A stretch of DNA of 64,000 nucleotides, taken from Prochilodus magdalenae. Lineage: Eukaryota > Chordata > Actinopteri > Characiformes > Prochilodontidae. The notes under the pieces were generated by a model. The model was given only the letters and a program-made list of their open reading frames with translations. It made no database searches and had not been told where the DNA came from. Shown piece by piece: positions 49,758 to 60,560 of the stretch. Made by a program: the position numbers and the translations under genes. The DNA lies in NCBI GenBank assembly GCA_024036415.1, contig JAMWET010003610.1:349001-413000 (forward strand), written 5' to 3'. How positions within the stretch are numbered: position 1 is the stretch's first letter; each line of letters begins with the position of its first letter.

Positions 49758-50392
49758 CCTGAAATTATTGTGCAAAAGTAAGAGATCACTATTTATTTAA
49801 TGTACAGTTAAAATGGCTGCTTTACAAACACATTTAGTGATGTTAAGGCTCTGGGGTGGTCAGTCCATGGTTCTGAGAACACCAGCCGTTTCTTTGCTTA
49901 AGGTTCCTTTCTAAGTGACAGGTTATTGACAGCTACACATCTTTTCAGACCCAGTTGGACAGAAATAATGAATAACTTGTGCTTAAAGGGGAACCTATTA
50001 CCCTTTTCTGATTTGGCCCTCACCGCTAGTGTGCTATGCAACTTTTTGTGCATTTACAACACATCCTCCTTCAATCTAGCCGAAGTCAGGTCTGCCAACT
50101 TGTTCAGTTCAGTCAGGACTCTGATACCACAGATCCGACACTATTGTAAGAACAGCTACAATGGTGTGGGGGGAGAACTTGTGGCAGGATGCCGCTCTGG
50201 TGAATGACCAATCGAAGCAGCTTATTTGACAGAAGTACAGAATGAGGAAAAATAGTGTGTTTTAGGAAAACTGAAATATGTAAATATTTATGAACATTCA
50301 AAATGGATATAATAGATCTGAACAGAATGTGTGCTTTCACTGGAAGGTAAATTAATGCATGGTGGTCTTTGACTTTTGCACAGTACTGTGTA
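49758..50392. mobile_element. Tc1/mariner-type deletion derivative with TTTGCACAG ends
   Basis: TGTGCAAAAGTAAGAGATC at 49769 and CTTTGACTTTTGCACAGTACTG at 50367 are inverted and match the familiar terminal repeat of a fish Tc1 group (CAGTACTGTGCAAAAGTC). Between them lies GGCTCTGGGGTGGTCAGTCC-type text seen near the 5' end of those elements. A 93-codon frame inside is not recognisable transposase. Probably non-autonomous, about 635 bases. Confidence 0.5.
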
Positions 50393-50431
50393 TATTTTTA
50401 TTCTATGCATATTTGAAAGTTACACAAGGTC

Positions 50432-50745
50432 GCCTTTGGTGTCACAGGGTGCTAGCCACAGGATGTTGTTGGTTGGTGGACTATTTTCAGTCCAGCTGTG
50501 ACACTAAGGTGTTTAAAACGCCAGCAGCACTAATGTGTCTGATGCACTCACACCAGCACCACCTCAATGTCACTGCAATGCTGAGAATGATCCACAGCCC
50601 ACATAATACCTCCTCTGTGGTGGTCCTGACAATTGAAGAACAGGGTGAAAGGGGATCAAGTATGCACAGAAACAGATAGTAGAACTACAAAGTGCACCTA
50701 TATGAAGTGAGTGTAGCTACAAGGAGGTGTACCTAATGAAGGTGA
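50432..50745. repeat. interspersed repeat family R1, copy B
   Basis: GGTTGGTGGACTATTTTCAG, GTGTTTAAAACGCCAGCAGC, ACTCACACCAGCACCACC, GCTGAGAATGATCCAC, CTCTGTGGTGGTCCTG, GAAGAACAGGGTGAAAG, GTAGAACTACAAAGTGCACC and CAAGGAGGTG occur in the family order. This is the most complete of the three copies here. Non-coding. Confidence 0.65.
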
Positions 50746-51650
50746 CAGGCTGATTTAATTTATTCGGTTAGGTTAGTTGGATCACTAAAAGCATGATTAT
50801 GAATAATAAAGTTTGGTTGACTAGCTAATTACCTAATTAAGATTAGGTTAGCTTGGGCCGAGTGCCACATGAGCAACTTAGATGTTACAGTGTTGACTTA
50901 CGGCACATTTCTCGTATCATATATCGCCTGACAGTGAAAGGACTCCTCTGTGGTTCCGCCATGGAGAGAGTTTCTGATCTGGTCTGATCTTTGTCTTTTC
51001 ATGTTTCTGAGTAGGAACAGATGGTACCAGAGAGAGTATGGAAACCTACACTGAGCTGCTCTATAAATGAGAGCTTTAGCCCACCCACGGCCTGTTACAT
51101 CTACTAGGGAAAGTGAGAGAAAGATGCAAAATGTTGCTGGAAAAAGCAAAAAATGTTGCTCCTTCAGGGTCATGAAACCTTTCTCAGCTGAAAAAGAAAT
51201 CCACTTCGGAAATAAAGAAGCCTTAAAACAAAACAGACTGGAGGATGGATTTGCCGCATTACACTGTGGGTGAGATGCTATTGCCTTAACTGAGTAAAGG
51301 TTTGTCAGTCTGTCTGCTTTTATTTCGTATCCTCACACTTCTTATCTTCCATTCGTCCTTATGAGGCTCCTCCTTACTTTAAGTACACTTATTCATGGGT
51401 GAATGTAGAGATAGATAACAAATGGGACACAGGGCTTTCTAAACGACTTGGCACTGCACTGTCCTCTAGAAGGTTATTCTAAAGCAGCTCAGCCATTTGA
51501 TATATACTGTATACACACACACCAGCCAGCCACTTCCCCCATCTACACTGTCTGTCCATTCTGTCATCTCTACTGATCATATAGGGAGTTCTACAGAGAC
51601 TGTAGTTCGTCTGTTTTTCTCTTTGTAGCCTCTTTTAACCTATTCTGAAG
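50746..51650. other. nothing recognised
   Basis: No gene or clear repeat seen. Confidence 0.4.
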
Positions 51651-51654
51651 TTCT

Positions 51655-51845
51655 TGCGCCAGAGCAACACGTTATCAAAGCAACCACCACCTGCAAACCA
51701 CCTGTGCCACTTCAGTGCTGAGAATGATCCATCACCCAAATAACAACCGCTCTGTGGTGGCCCTATGGGGGCACTGATCATTGGAGAACAGAGTAAAAGA
51801 GGACTAACAAAGTATGCAAACGAACAACTGAACTACTATGGGGGG
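51655..51845. repeat. interspersed repeat family R1, copy C (partial)
   Basis: CAGTGCTGAGAATGATCCATCAC, CTCTGTGGTGGCCCTATGGGGG and GGAGAACAGAGTAAAAGAGG match copy B in order. The flanking family segments are lost or too diverged. Confidence 0.6.
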
Positions 51846-52464
51846 AACCACGATGGGGGGATACGGTAAAAACGGTTTTCAATAAACACGCTCAGTTTTG
51901 TGGTTCCTAGGGAACGTAATACAAACGAGATAAACGGCAGCTGAAAAGACTTCATAGGCGACACCATAACTGATTCAATGCTCTAAACAGGTTGATTAAA
52001 AAAACTTCAAGCCGTTAACAATCTTCAAACTAGAATGCTGCAGCCCCCTCATCACCCCTTGTTATCATATTCCAGGCTATTGAACTATATTCGCATCCCA
52101 TGAAAAGCCCCTCCTCCCCTGCCCCCCACAGTACACGAAACAAGCCCCTTGCAAGCCTATTTCAGTTTGAAAGCATACTTACAATGACCCTGAAGACTTT
52201 GAAGGGGCTTAATGAGTTGCGAGACCTTTATCTACATTGTAAGTGGTGCCACTGAAGCAGAAAGAGAGATTGAAGGTAAGGAAGCAGATTGGCTGATTGA
52301 AACATGGATAAAAGATACTTTGACTAATGCTGGGAAAATTCTACTTTGAAATAGAACACAGTGAAGCCAGGAAACCTGCAGTTCTTTTGAAATCGGGGGT
52401 TTTTGATTCGGTGTCACAGCTCAGAACATCAAGTCTGTAGACATCAGAAAGCCGGACAACAGCT

Positions 52465-52466
<2 letters not shown>
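51846..52466. other. nothing recognised
   Basis: C-rich run near 52107-52132; no gene or familiar repeat. Confidence 0.35.

Positions 52467-52501
<35 letters not shown>
52467..52501. repeat. (CA)n microsatellite
   Basis: Perfect CA dinucleotides over about 35 bases. Confidence 0.95.
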
Positions 52502-52506
<5 letters not shown>

Positions 52507-52926
52507 AACAGTATCCCTAAATCTAAAACACATAAACCTTCTCTTTCACTGTGTTAGTGTAAGACTATATACCAGTCTGTGAAGGACTGATATGAGATTA
52601 TATACATGTAATCGTATACATACGGAGCACAACAGTGTAGAGTTTAGAAAAAACCTAAACAAGTTGTGGACAGATAAATTGAAAATGGAATGTTCAAGTC
52701 ACTGCAATCTTTTTTGTTTCTTCCATTAAAACTTGTGTTCAGATGGCTCTCTGGTAACTCTTCATTTTGAAAATAATGAGGCCGCATCCTCTAGGTTAAG
52801 AAAAGAGAAGGAGAATCCAACTAATGAATACACAGTTTAAAAGCCTGAATTTGTGAAGGTACGGGGTTGTATTAGTGCTCATGGCAAGGGTGATATACAT
52901 ATCTGTGATCTGTTATTAATGCTGAT
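52502..52926. other. nothing recognised
   Basis: No feature seen. Confidence 0.35.
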
Positions 52927-54452
52927 TACAGGTCTTAAATTATAATATCATGAAAAAATAATTCATACTTTAAAGTGTGATTTATTCAATAAAGTGAAAA
53001 ACTTTATCTAAATTCATTTATTACACATGAGACTTGACATATTTTAAGTGTTTATTATTTATCTCAGATAAATTAGAATATTAACTTAAGACTAAGGAAA
53101 TACCCCAAATTCAGGATCTCAGAAATAGGAATATTTAAATATTAATTGTTGACCCAATACAAAAAAGGATTTTTAAAAACGTTGGCCAACTGAAAAGTAT
53201 GAACATGAAAAGTATGAGCATATACAGCACTCAATACTTAGTTGGGGCTCCTTTTGCCTGGATTACTGCAGAAATGTGGCGTGGCGTGGAGTCAATCAGT
53301 CTGTGGCACTGCTCAGGTGTTATGATAGTGGCCTTCAGCTCTTCTGCGTTGCTGGGTCTGGCGTATCACATCTTCCTCTTCACACTACCCCATAGAAAAT
53401 CTAGGTCAGGCGAGTTTGCTGGCCAATTAAGAACCGGGATACCATGGTCCTCAAACCAGGTACTGGTAGCTTTGGCACCGTCTGCAGGTGCCAAGTCCTG
53501 TTGGAAAATGAAATCTGCATCTCCATAAAGTTGTTCAGCAGCAGGAAGCATGAAGTGCTCTAAAACTTCCTGGTAGACGGCTGCGTTGACCCTGAACCTC
53601 AGAAAACACAGTGGACCAACAGCAACAGATGACATGGCACCCCAAACCATCACTGACTGTGGAAACTTGACACTGGACCTCAAGCAACATGCATTCTGTG
53701 CCTCTCCTCTCTTCCTCCACACTCTGGAACCTTGATTTCCAAAGAAAATGCAAATTTTACTTTCATCAGAGAACAGAACTTTAGACCACTCAGCAGCAGT
53801 CCAGTCCTTTTTGTCTTTACCCAGGCAAGATGCTTCTGACGCTGTCTCTTGTTCAAGAGTGGCTTGACACAAGTAATGCAACAGCTGAAACCCATGTCTT
53901 GCATACGTCTGTGCATGGTGGTTCTTGAAGCACTGACTCCAGCTGCAGTCCACTCTTTGTGAATCTTCCCCACATTTTTGAATGGGTTTGGTTCCACACT
54001 CCTCTCCAGGGTGTAAATGCATCTTTACCCTCCCTTCGCCTCTCTATTAATGTGCTTGGACACAGAGCTCTGTGAACATCCTCTTTAGCAATGACCTTTT
54101 GTGTCTTGCCCTCTTTGTGCAAGGTGTCTATGGTCGTCTTTTGGACAACTGTCAAGTTAGCAGTCTTCCCCATGATTGTGTAGCCTACAGAACTAGACAG
54201 AGACCATTTAAAGGCCTTTGCAGGTGTTTTAAGTAATTAGCTTTTCACAATATTCAAAATTTCTGAGATACCGAATTTGGGGTTTTCATTAGCTGTCAGT
54301 TATAATCATCAAAATTAAAAGAAATAAACACTTGAAATATATCAGTCTGTGTGTAATGAATGAATATAATATGCAAGTTTCACTTTTTGAATGGAATTAC
54401 TGAAATAAATCAACCTTTTCATGATATTCTAATTTTATGACCAGCACCTGTA
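52927..54452 (-). mobile_element. Tc1-like transposon, near full length (family T2, minus)
   Basis: Inverted terminal repeats of about 210-220 bases bound the element (52927-53147 and 54234-54452). The right end, read inward, is TACAGGTGCTGGTCATAAAA, then ATATCATGAAAAGG. The left end is TACAGGTCTTAAATTATAAT, then ATATCATGAAAAAA. Inner parts share GTGTTTATT and CCCCAAATTC...ATCTCAGAAAT. Both edges are TA, the Tc1 target. The left end has lost about six bases. The transposase inside is broken, but this is the best-preserved DNA transposon in the window. Confidence 0.88.
53231..54173 (-). pseudogene. Tc1-like transposase pseudogene, DD34E type
   Basis: The start at 54173 reads MGKTANLTVVQKTTIDTLHK, the usual N-terminus. 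Downstream come the helix-turn-helix region with frame breaks near 53850-54020, WSKVLFSDES (first Asp), SVMVWGAMSS, FIFQQDLAPADGAK (second Asp) and WPANSPDL. A small deletion then removes NPIEN and with it the catalytic Glu; the text resumes FLWGSVKRKM. A stop follows, and YARPSN to GAPTKY continues in frame to 53231. Two of three catalytic residues remain, spaced as in DD34E elements. It cannot encode an active enzyme. Confidence 0.88.
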
Positions 54453-54529
54453 CATATATATATAAAATCAGCAAGAGATTGTGATCATTAATGTATGTGT
54501 GACAGACGTGTGTATCAGACATTTACGGA

Positions 54530-54616
54530 AATATTGGTTTAATACGGGACGCAACATTTAATTGCCAAATAAAGGATTATTCCGTATTTTTTTACAGGGC
54601 GAGTGGCAACCCTACC
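54530..54616. repeat. possible hAT-type repeat edge
   Basis: AATACGGGACGC near 54541 and TTCCGTATTT...ACAGGGCGAGTGGCAACCCT near 54581-54614 recall fish repeats that end in AGGGTTGCCACTCGCCC. They contain an inverse AATACGG/CCGTATT pair. Only one end is clear. Confidence 0.35.
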
Positions 54617-54641
54617 TCTGAACGGTATAAATGTTCTTAAG

Positions 54642-54990
54642 GATTCAAGGGAGTCCTGACTTGAATCTCATTTAAATTCTGTGGTAAGTTCATGCTTAAA
54701 CAGGCAGTTCATAGTCCAAAATAGCCAAATTAGAACAATCCTGGAAACAAAATGGGCCCAAAGTCCTTCACAGTGACATAAAAGACCACAAGTCATCACA
54801 AATGTTTGACCACAGTTGTTACGGTCAAGGCTGGCACTATCAGTTATGAGGTTTGGAGGGGGCATTTATTTTTTCATATGAGTGATATGCCTTTTGAATA
54901 AATCTGTCTTAAATAATCTTAAATAAATGGAAACATTTATAATTTACATGTTATGCTACTGTTTAATTCAAATAAAGTTTATAGACATTT
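54642..54990 (+). mobile_element. Tc1-like transposon 3' end fragment (family T3, plus)
   Basis: The plus-strand text GAGTCCTGACTTGAATCTC, AACAGGCAGTTCAT, AAAATGGGCCCAAAGTCCTTC, GTTGTTACGGTCAAGGCTGG and CAGTTATGAGGTTTGGAGG follows the C-terminus and 3' end of another common fish Tc1 transposase (QSPDLNPIE ... KGGPTSY). Stops and shifts throughout. The family differs from the other Tc1 relics here. The 65-codon minus-strand frame across it is a shadow. Confidence 0.6.
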
Positions 54991-56132
54991 TTACTCCTCA
55001 GAAATCATTAGGCCTTGAGGCAGAGATCTTCTCATGAAATATTTGGTATGTTGGCCATGCGATAAATACCAATTATAAAGTACAATTAATACTGCTTCAG
55101 GGCTTATCTATTAACTGCTATGCAAAAACTTTGGTCCATTTTGTATGATTATGTCAGATTGACGGGATAGGGATGTTATGCTCTGTAGAGAGAGGAGATT
55201 TCAAGACGTGTGCAATGGAGCACTGTGTTATCTATCTTTTCAGTTTTTGGGGTTTGATCCTTCAGCGAGCATGTTGAAAAAGACTCATCTTATATCTTGT
55301 CCTCTATTACCTATGTATTTGGACTCAAAACTCCATACTTACTATAATCTGACATTTTGCATTATATAATGCTTTCACCTTAGAGAGATTGTAATGGCTA
55401 TATAGGCCAGGGGATAAATATTATTGGGATAATAAAGCAAACCAAATAATCTTGTTTGATTTATTGCTTCAACATTTGAATTAAGCCTATAAGGCAATAA
55501 ACATCAAACGATGCACATAAATCCACTCATACTGTCTTGTCCCATGGTAAGGCCAAATTAAAACAACTGCAGTAATCTTCACAGAAATGTCCAAGTCTCC
55601 AAAACATTCAGCAATTAACTCAACACTTAATTTAGAGTAAACTGAATAAGCTCACCAAATGATGACAGGAGCATGGTTAAGGAGATATGGTCAGATGCAT
55701 GGCAAAGAAAGTCTTACATGCATAATCCCAGGGCAACAAATTAAGGATCCTCCTGATTCTCCACCTCATGAGAAATTGGCTGCCTCGTAGGCTTGGGGTT
55801 TAGCATCGAGCTGCAGGAGAAGAATTAATTGCTAGTCTGTGGAGACATGAACTAGTGAACCCATCACTAACATGGAAAATCTTAAAGAAATTCCCTTTTT
55901 ATCCCCCATTTCCTGTTTCCTGCTTTGAGGAGTATGGAGTCCAAAAAGGGCCAAAATTGGGTCAACTGAAAAACCAGACAAACTTGCTGAGAGAAAGTTA
56001 ATGAAGAGCAAAAGCTTACCTACAAAACACAACGTAGTTATCAAGATTTATCTGTTTGCCTGTCATGTATCTAACCATCCTTCTGGCAATGCTGGCATTC
56101 CCGCCTTAGTTTATTTATAAAACATTCTGACT
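54991..56132. other. nothing recognised
   Basis: AT-rich stretch; no gene or familiar repeat seen. Confidence 0.4.
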
Positions 56133-56495
56133 TGCAAGTCAAAGACTGCGACATGGAGACATGCAGGTTTTGTATAATGAAACAATAAACACCAAACACT
56201 ACTCGGAACAGGGATACAAAACAAGCGACGGAAAGACAAAACACCAAGAAAGCACAAACGGAACAACAGGGAGTCTAAATGCACACAGACTAACAAGGAA
56301 CACCTGGGAAGAGGCGGAGCCACAAAGTAGGGACAGGTGAGGGACATGACGAAGGGCAGAGACAGGATAGCTATAAACCAAACAAACAGAAATACATGGC
56401 ACAGGACAACAAAAGGCATATGAAAGTAGCAGGGGAGATAGACAGAAGCAGTGGAAGTGAAGACAAGCAGGGGCAAGACAAGACACGATGTGACA
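56133..56495 (-). mobile_element. LTR-like block, family L1 (minus)
   Basis: Read on the minus strand it starts TGTCACATCG and ends ACTTGCA, the TG...CA pattern of LTRs, and is about 363 bases long. It shares GTCATGTCCCTCACC and TTCCCAGGTGTTCC with the plus-strand block at 46395-46760. The overlapping 100-120-codon frames are T-rich hydrophobic artefacts. No internal retrotransposon region adjoins, so a solo LTR is the simplest reading. Confidence 0.45.
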
Positions 56496-56504
56496 GAATT
56501 GCAA

Positions 56505-56723
56505 ACATATAGTTAATTCAATTCGATTCAGTTTAATTCTGTATTGTCACTTCATTATACCAATAAAGGGCTGTACAGTACAACAAAACACCATCAGGCT
56601 ACTTCTCCAGTGCTCCAGTGAATAGATAAATAGTGAGTACAGTGCAAAGACAAAGAGAAAAAGACAATATGTGCATAAACATAAAGTAAAAACGTGCAAA
56701 ATGTGCAGGAGCTATAACTGCAT

Positions 56724-56784
<61 letters not shown>

Positions 56785-57150
56785 TTTTCTGGAGTTGCCA
56801 AGTCTGCCATTAATATGTGGTTGTAAACTGTAGATGTACATATAATACAGTGCACAGTGCAGGTAGAAGAGAATAGTAGCTCAGTGTTCAGGTAAGCTAA
56901 AACAGCCATACAACTGTAGAGAGTAGAGATGCTCAGTATGTAAAGCTAAAGTAAATAAAGTACACAGTGTAGATGTTCAGTTATGCAGGTCTAGTTAAAG
57001 AGCTAGTCCATGCAGTCCAATGGGCAAGTGGAACCCAGTGTGTGGGCAGGGGTGATCAGGACTAGATCAGTAACAGTCTATAGTGTTGTAGTCATGTTCT
57101 GGTCAGTCTAAAAGATATGGCTAATAGTCTAACAATATAATGCATATACC
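56505..57150 (-). mobile_element. LINE 3' UTR and tail (L2-like, minus)
   Basis: The minus strand runs CACACACTGGGTTCCAC, TGCACTGTGCACTGTATTAT, CTGTACAGCCCTTTATTGG and ends GTGACAATACAGAATTAAAC then an AATTGAATT tail near 56515. These are the 3' ends of fish LINEs whose tails are TTGAATTGAAT repeats. No coding part remains. A (GATA)n tract interrupts it. Confidence 0.5.
56725..56782. repeat. (GATA)n microsatellite
   Basis: Perfect GATA tetranucleotides over about 58 bases; opposite-strand YLSI-repeat frames are artefacts. Confidence 0.97.
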
Positions 57151-57903
57151 ACATAAGCATTAATTAACTACATCCAGCAGTAAAGTGAAGAAGCGTACCT
57201 GAACACATAGAACCCGTTCACTTGTTTCCTTCTGTTTGCTCGATCCCACCCAATATATTATTTTCATTATATTCACATATTATTATATTTCTATCTTGTT
57301 ATTTTTTTTTATTCAGACTGCACTGGATATCTACTACCACACATAGGCTTAGAACCATAAAGCCAACTCTGTACTGGCATTTTGAAAAGCTTGCTGTCTT
57401 TAAGCATGTGACGCGCAGCACAAATACAAGCTAGAAGAAAATCTGGACGTACAAGGATGTCTAGCCCTCAAGAGCATTAAGCAGCAAAATAATAATACTG
57501 ACGTTATAAGTGAGGTGAATAGCAAAGAGCCTATATGTTAACTGATTCTCTTTCAGGGAGGAGCACTCTGTAATTCCCACAGCAGAGCAGCTTCAGCTTT
57601 GTCTGCATTTGTGGTCTATAATAGCCAGAGAGATGAGGGGGCCAGCTTGAGATCAGGTGACCTTGTGTTTAGTAGCTGCTGAAGGGAGTGCAGACAGGAG
57701 GAAAGACCACATGTAAGTGCATATTTATTTTAGTACACATACAGAGCAGACATGTCATGACTTTGAGGGATAACAGAGCTTACCTAAAGCAAAATGGCCT
57801 GGATTTAGAAAGTGTTTCATTGTTTACTATTAAAGGAGAATGGATATGTCTTGTTGGTTCCTTAGGTTAAGGTTAAGGTGAAGATGATCATAGGTCCTAG
57901 GTA
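57151..57903. other. nothing recognised
   Basis: No gene or clear repeat seen. Confidence 0.35.
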
Positions 57904-57911
57904 TGAATATA

Positions 57912-58165
57912 TTCAATATTCAATCCAAGATGGCGCCGAGTACGGCTCCTGTGTCGCGAGCCAGTACATCACTGGGGTTCAGCTTCCAAACCTCCTGGAG
58001 TTATACACCAGCCGCTGCCTGAGGAAAACCAGGAGGGTTCTAAAGGACTCCACCCACCCAAGCCACTGTCTCCGAGATAGTTTCTTTCCCCGAGTCATCA
58101 GACTACTCAACAGCCAGTAGCGCTGAGGCATGGGTATATTATACAGGGCATGGAATATTGATGTG

Positions 58166-58238
<73 letters not shown>

Positions 58239-58560
58239 TACAGATATACAGTGTGGATGGAAGATAACAGTAGGTCAGTCTATATGTGCAAGTATAATAT
58301 GCTAATGTAAAGTGCACAGTGATGATTGTCCATGGAGATTGCTATATGGTAATCTGCATATATCAGTTTTTATTCATAACTTTTATTCATAACTGTAAAT
58401 TAGTATAAACAGAGACTTTAGTGCTTGGTATTGTACATATTTATTGTCTAATTTATATGTTTGTATTTAAGTACTGTAAGAGACTACGCACCCACAGTTT
58501 TTCACTCACCTTCACACCTTTGAAAATGTGATGTGACAATAAAAGTGATTTGATTTGATT
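57912..58560 (+). mobile_element. internally deleted LINE with possible target duplication
   Basis: The 5' end carries CCAAGATGGCGCC, a YY1-type motif usual at LINE 5' UTRs. After about 40 bases it passes into the ORF2 C-terminus: GVQLPNLLELYTSRCLRKTR, THPSH, then DSFFPRVIRLLNSQ and a stop at 58120. The region between THPSH and DSFF is also shortened. The 3' UTR holds an (AT)n tract and ends GTGACAATAAAAGTGATTTGATTTGATT. TGAATATA occurs directly before (57904-57911) and after (58561-58568), a plausible target duplication. It carries both LINE termini but almost no coding region. Confidence 0.6.
58167..58235. repeat. (AT)n microsatellite
   Basis: AT dinucleotides over about 68 bases within the LINE 3' UTR. 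Confidence 0.95.
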
Positions 58561-58674
58561 TGAATATAGGTAGCTGCATAATATGAAGATGAATGAATCA
58601 AAACTGTGTTCCCCACAGAAAGAAAAATAACTTCTTAAAAACAAACCAGAATTCAGAAGTTATCGATTTAAAAC

Positions 58675-59250
58675 TGTCATGCCTCCAGGTTTCCCTGACA
58701 CCACCGATCTCCCGAACTCCATTTCTAGTGCACTACCCGATGACGTCACCCTCACATGTCCCCAGTCCTCCAATCACAAGTCATTTTTAAAAATTCCCAC
58801 TCGAATAGAGTACTACAATACTGATTGCACACACCAGCTACTCATTTCCAGGCCTTCCAGTTTAAACTCCACACAAACACACACTCATTGTGAAGTTTGC
58901 CAAACCTAGTTTGCAATTCCAAAGCGTTTTCTCCTGCCTGCCTCTTGTGCTATTCTGGTTCTGACTCTCTCTGACTTTGACTTTCTCTTTGATCATCCTA
59001 TTGTTTTGTTTGCTTGTTTGTTTGCCTCTCTGGTCTTTGACTTTCCTTTTGTCTATGTGATTGCTCTCTTGTATTACCTTTTAGGATTTGTTTGCTGGTC
59101 TATCTGATCACTGTTTTCGACCTTTGCCTGTCTCTCTACCTTGACCCTACATTGCCCTGTGGTTATGTTTGTCTGAATTTTGCTGTTGTGCTTAACTGTC
59201 CAATTGTTTAATAAAAATCATTTAACTTTTAGCTTTGCACACATTGAGTC
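58675..59250 (+). mobile_element. probable solo LTR or LTR-derived repeat (plus)
   Basis: Begins TGTCATGCCTCCAGG and runs through GATGACGTCACCCTCACATG (a CRE-like site), CCAATCACAAG, T-rich sequence with CTGACTTTGACTTTCTC, and a poly(A) signal AATAAAA near 59210. This is the layout of fish Gypsy-type LTRs as I remember them. The right end is not exact. No gag/pol adjoins. Confidence 0.45.
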
Positions 59251-59284
59251 AAGTCCTAAAAAATCTATCTATAAGAAAGTAATA

Positions 59285-59585
59285 AAGAAAGTAAAAAGCT
59301 AAATATATATATATATATTTTTATATCACTACTGAAACATAACAGGGTCTTATTTTTAGCCACATGGTGAGCAGATGCTTTGTTCACAAACATTTGGAAT
59401 TATTCTACGGTGCTTGCATTACCTGACTACAACTATCAAACACTGGAACTTCAACTGCATATACACTCATTATCATAAGAACAGCTACACCCAAAATTTC
59501 AGATTGCAATGCTATTGGGAAGAAAGATAGGTAGATAGAAGGTTTCCAGAAGCAATAAATAATGATACATTTGTACTGATATGGG
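59285..59585. other. nothing recognised, short (AT)n
   Basis: A short AT run at about 59303-59319; otherwise no feature. Confidence 0.35.
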
Positions 59586-59589
59586 CAAT

Positions 59590-60045
59590 ATTTATTGAGC
59601 TACACATACAGAACGTGTAGTTCTTTTTGTGAACTACACATACTAGTGTAGTTCAGTGGACTTATAGAGGCTCCTAATGGTGTCCTGTGATAATCCATCC
59701 TATGCAACTTAAATATTCTCACACCGGTCCTGCAGGTTTTGCTGTAATGGTGAAGGTGGGGTGACACCAGGCCTTCCAGACTTGCTGACCAGGGTGCCTC
59801 CAAATACAGATGCATTGGTCGTCTTCACCAAGACAAAAGCAGGACTCCACTGAAGATGACCCACTGCCATTCTGAGTCACTCCATGACAGTCTGGCACGA
59901 CACCATTTGGCAGTTGTCATAACAGTGTGTCATGCATCATGCTTGCCAATGGTGCTAGCACTTAGAGGATGACTTATGGATGACACCACTGCTTGCAGAA
60001 TGTCTACAATTGTGGCTGTTCAACTATTCTTTTAATGATGAGTGT
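59590..60045 (-). pseudogene. Tc1-like transposase fragment (family T4, minus)
   Basis: On the minus strand, about 59930-59860 reads TTAKWCRARLSWSDSEWQWVIFS. After a one-base shift comes CFCLGEDDQCICIWRHPGQ, matching the LxW...WxxVxFSDESRFxL...RVWRxxG segment around the first catalytic Asp of Tc1 transposases. That Asp is lost: GV replaces DE. Upstream, IVDILQAVVSS fits the preceding helix-turn-helix region only loosely. It is fragmentary with several breaks. The family is different from T1-T3. Confidence 0.55.
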
Positions 60046-60239
60046 AGTTTTTTTGTATTAGCATAAGATTTATTAATTTTTATTTATATTGTCACAGTTC
60101 TGGAGCACCAAGTGGACACTGAGTGTACAGTACAAGGTAGGAGTTTCTAATATAATTGGAATACGTTGTGTGCTGCTGCTACACAGAATCATGATTATTA
60201 GAAGCCATTAAGTGAGGCAGGTTTGAAAATGCATAAGGC

Positions 60240-60560
60240 AGTAACAAATTTGGTCCGTATTATCTTCCCACTGATTATTTGTGGTCACCAACAGCTTTTG
60301 ACATTTCAGTGTGCTGAGCAGTTGGCAGTAAATTTCAGCTCTACATCGACGTCTTTGAAAATGCAAATTCCAGTGATTTAATCAGGCCGCATTGATTTAG
60401 AGCTGCCGAACTCTCTGCATGAATACATCATGTGAGGGAAAGACTGGAGTAGGTCTGCCACACAGCCCATAATCTGTCCAACTGCTTGATGCATGCTGCC
60501 CATTTAAAGTGCTTATATCATGGAATCAGCACTTTATTCATCACAGAGGATTAAAACTAG
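60240..60560. promoter_or_regulatory. candidate conserved non-coding element (enhancer-like)
   Basis: Repeat-free block with a perfect octamer ATGCAAAT (60361-60368, POU type), AGTGATTTAATCAGG near 60373, GCATTGATTTAGAG near 60389 and GCATGCTGCCCATTTAAAG near 60492. It lies in otherwise transposon-rich sequence. Enhancer-like composition; conservation not tested. Confidence 0.33.

Noticed and set aside
56111..56504. 100-121-codon hydrophobic minus-strand frames
   Set aside because: T-rich sequence of an LTR-like block gives Phe/Leu/Cys-rich frames; the same type of frame appears in the related block at 46386.
56599..56909. Frames with a Tyr-Leu-Ser-Ile repeat
   Set aside because: Translation of the (GATA)n tract in a LINE 3' UTR.
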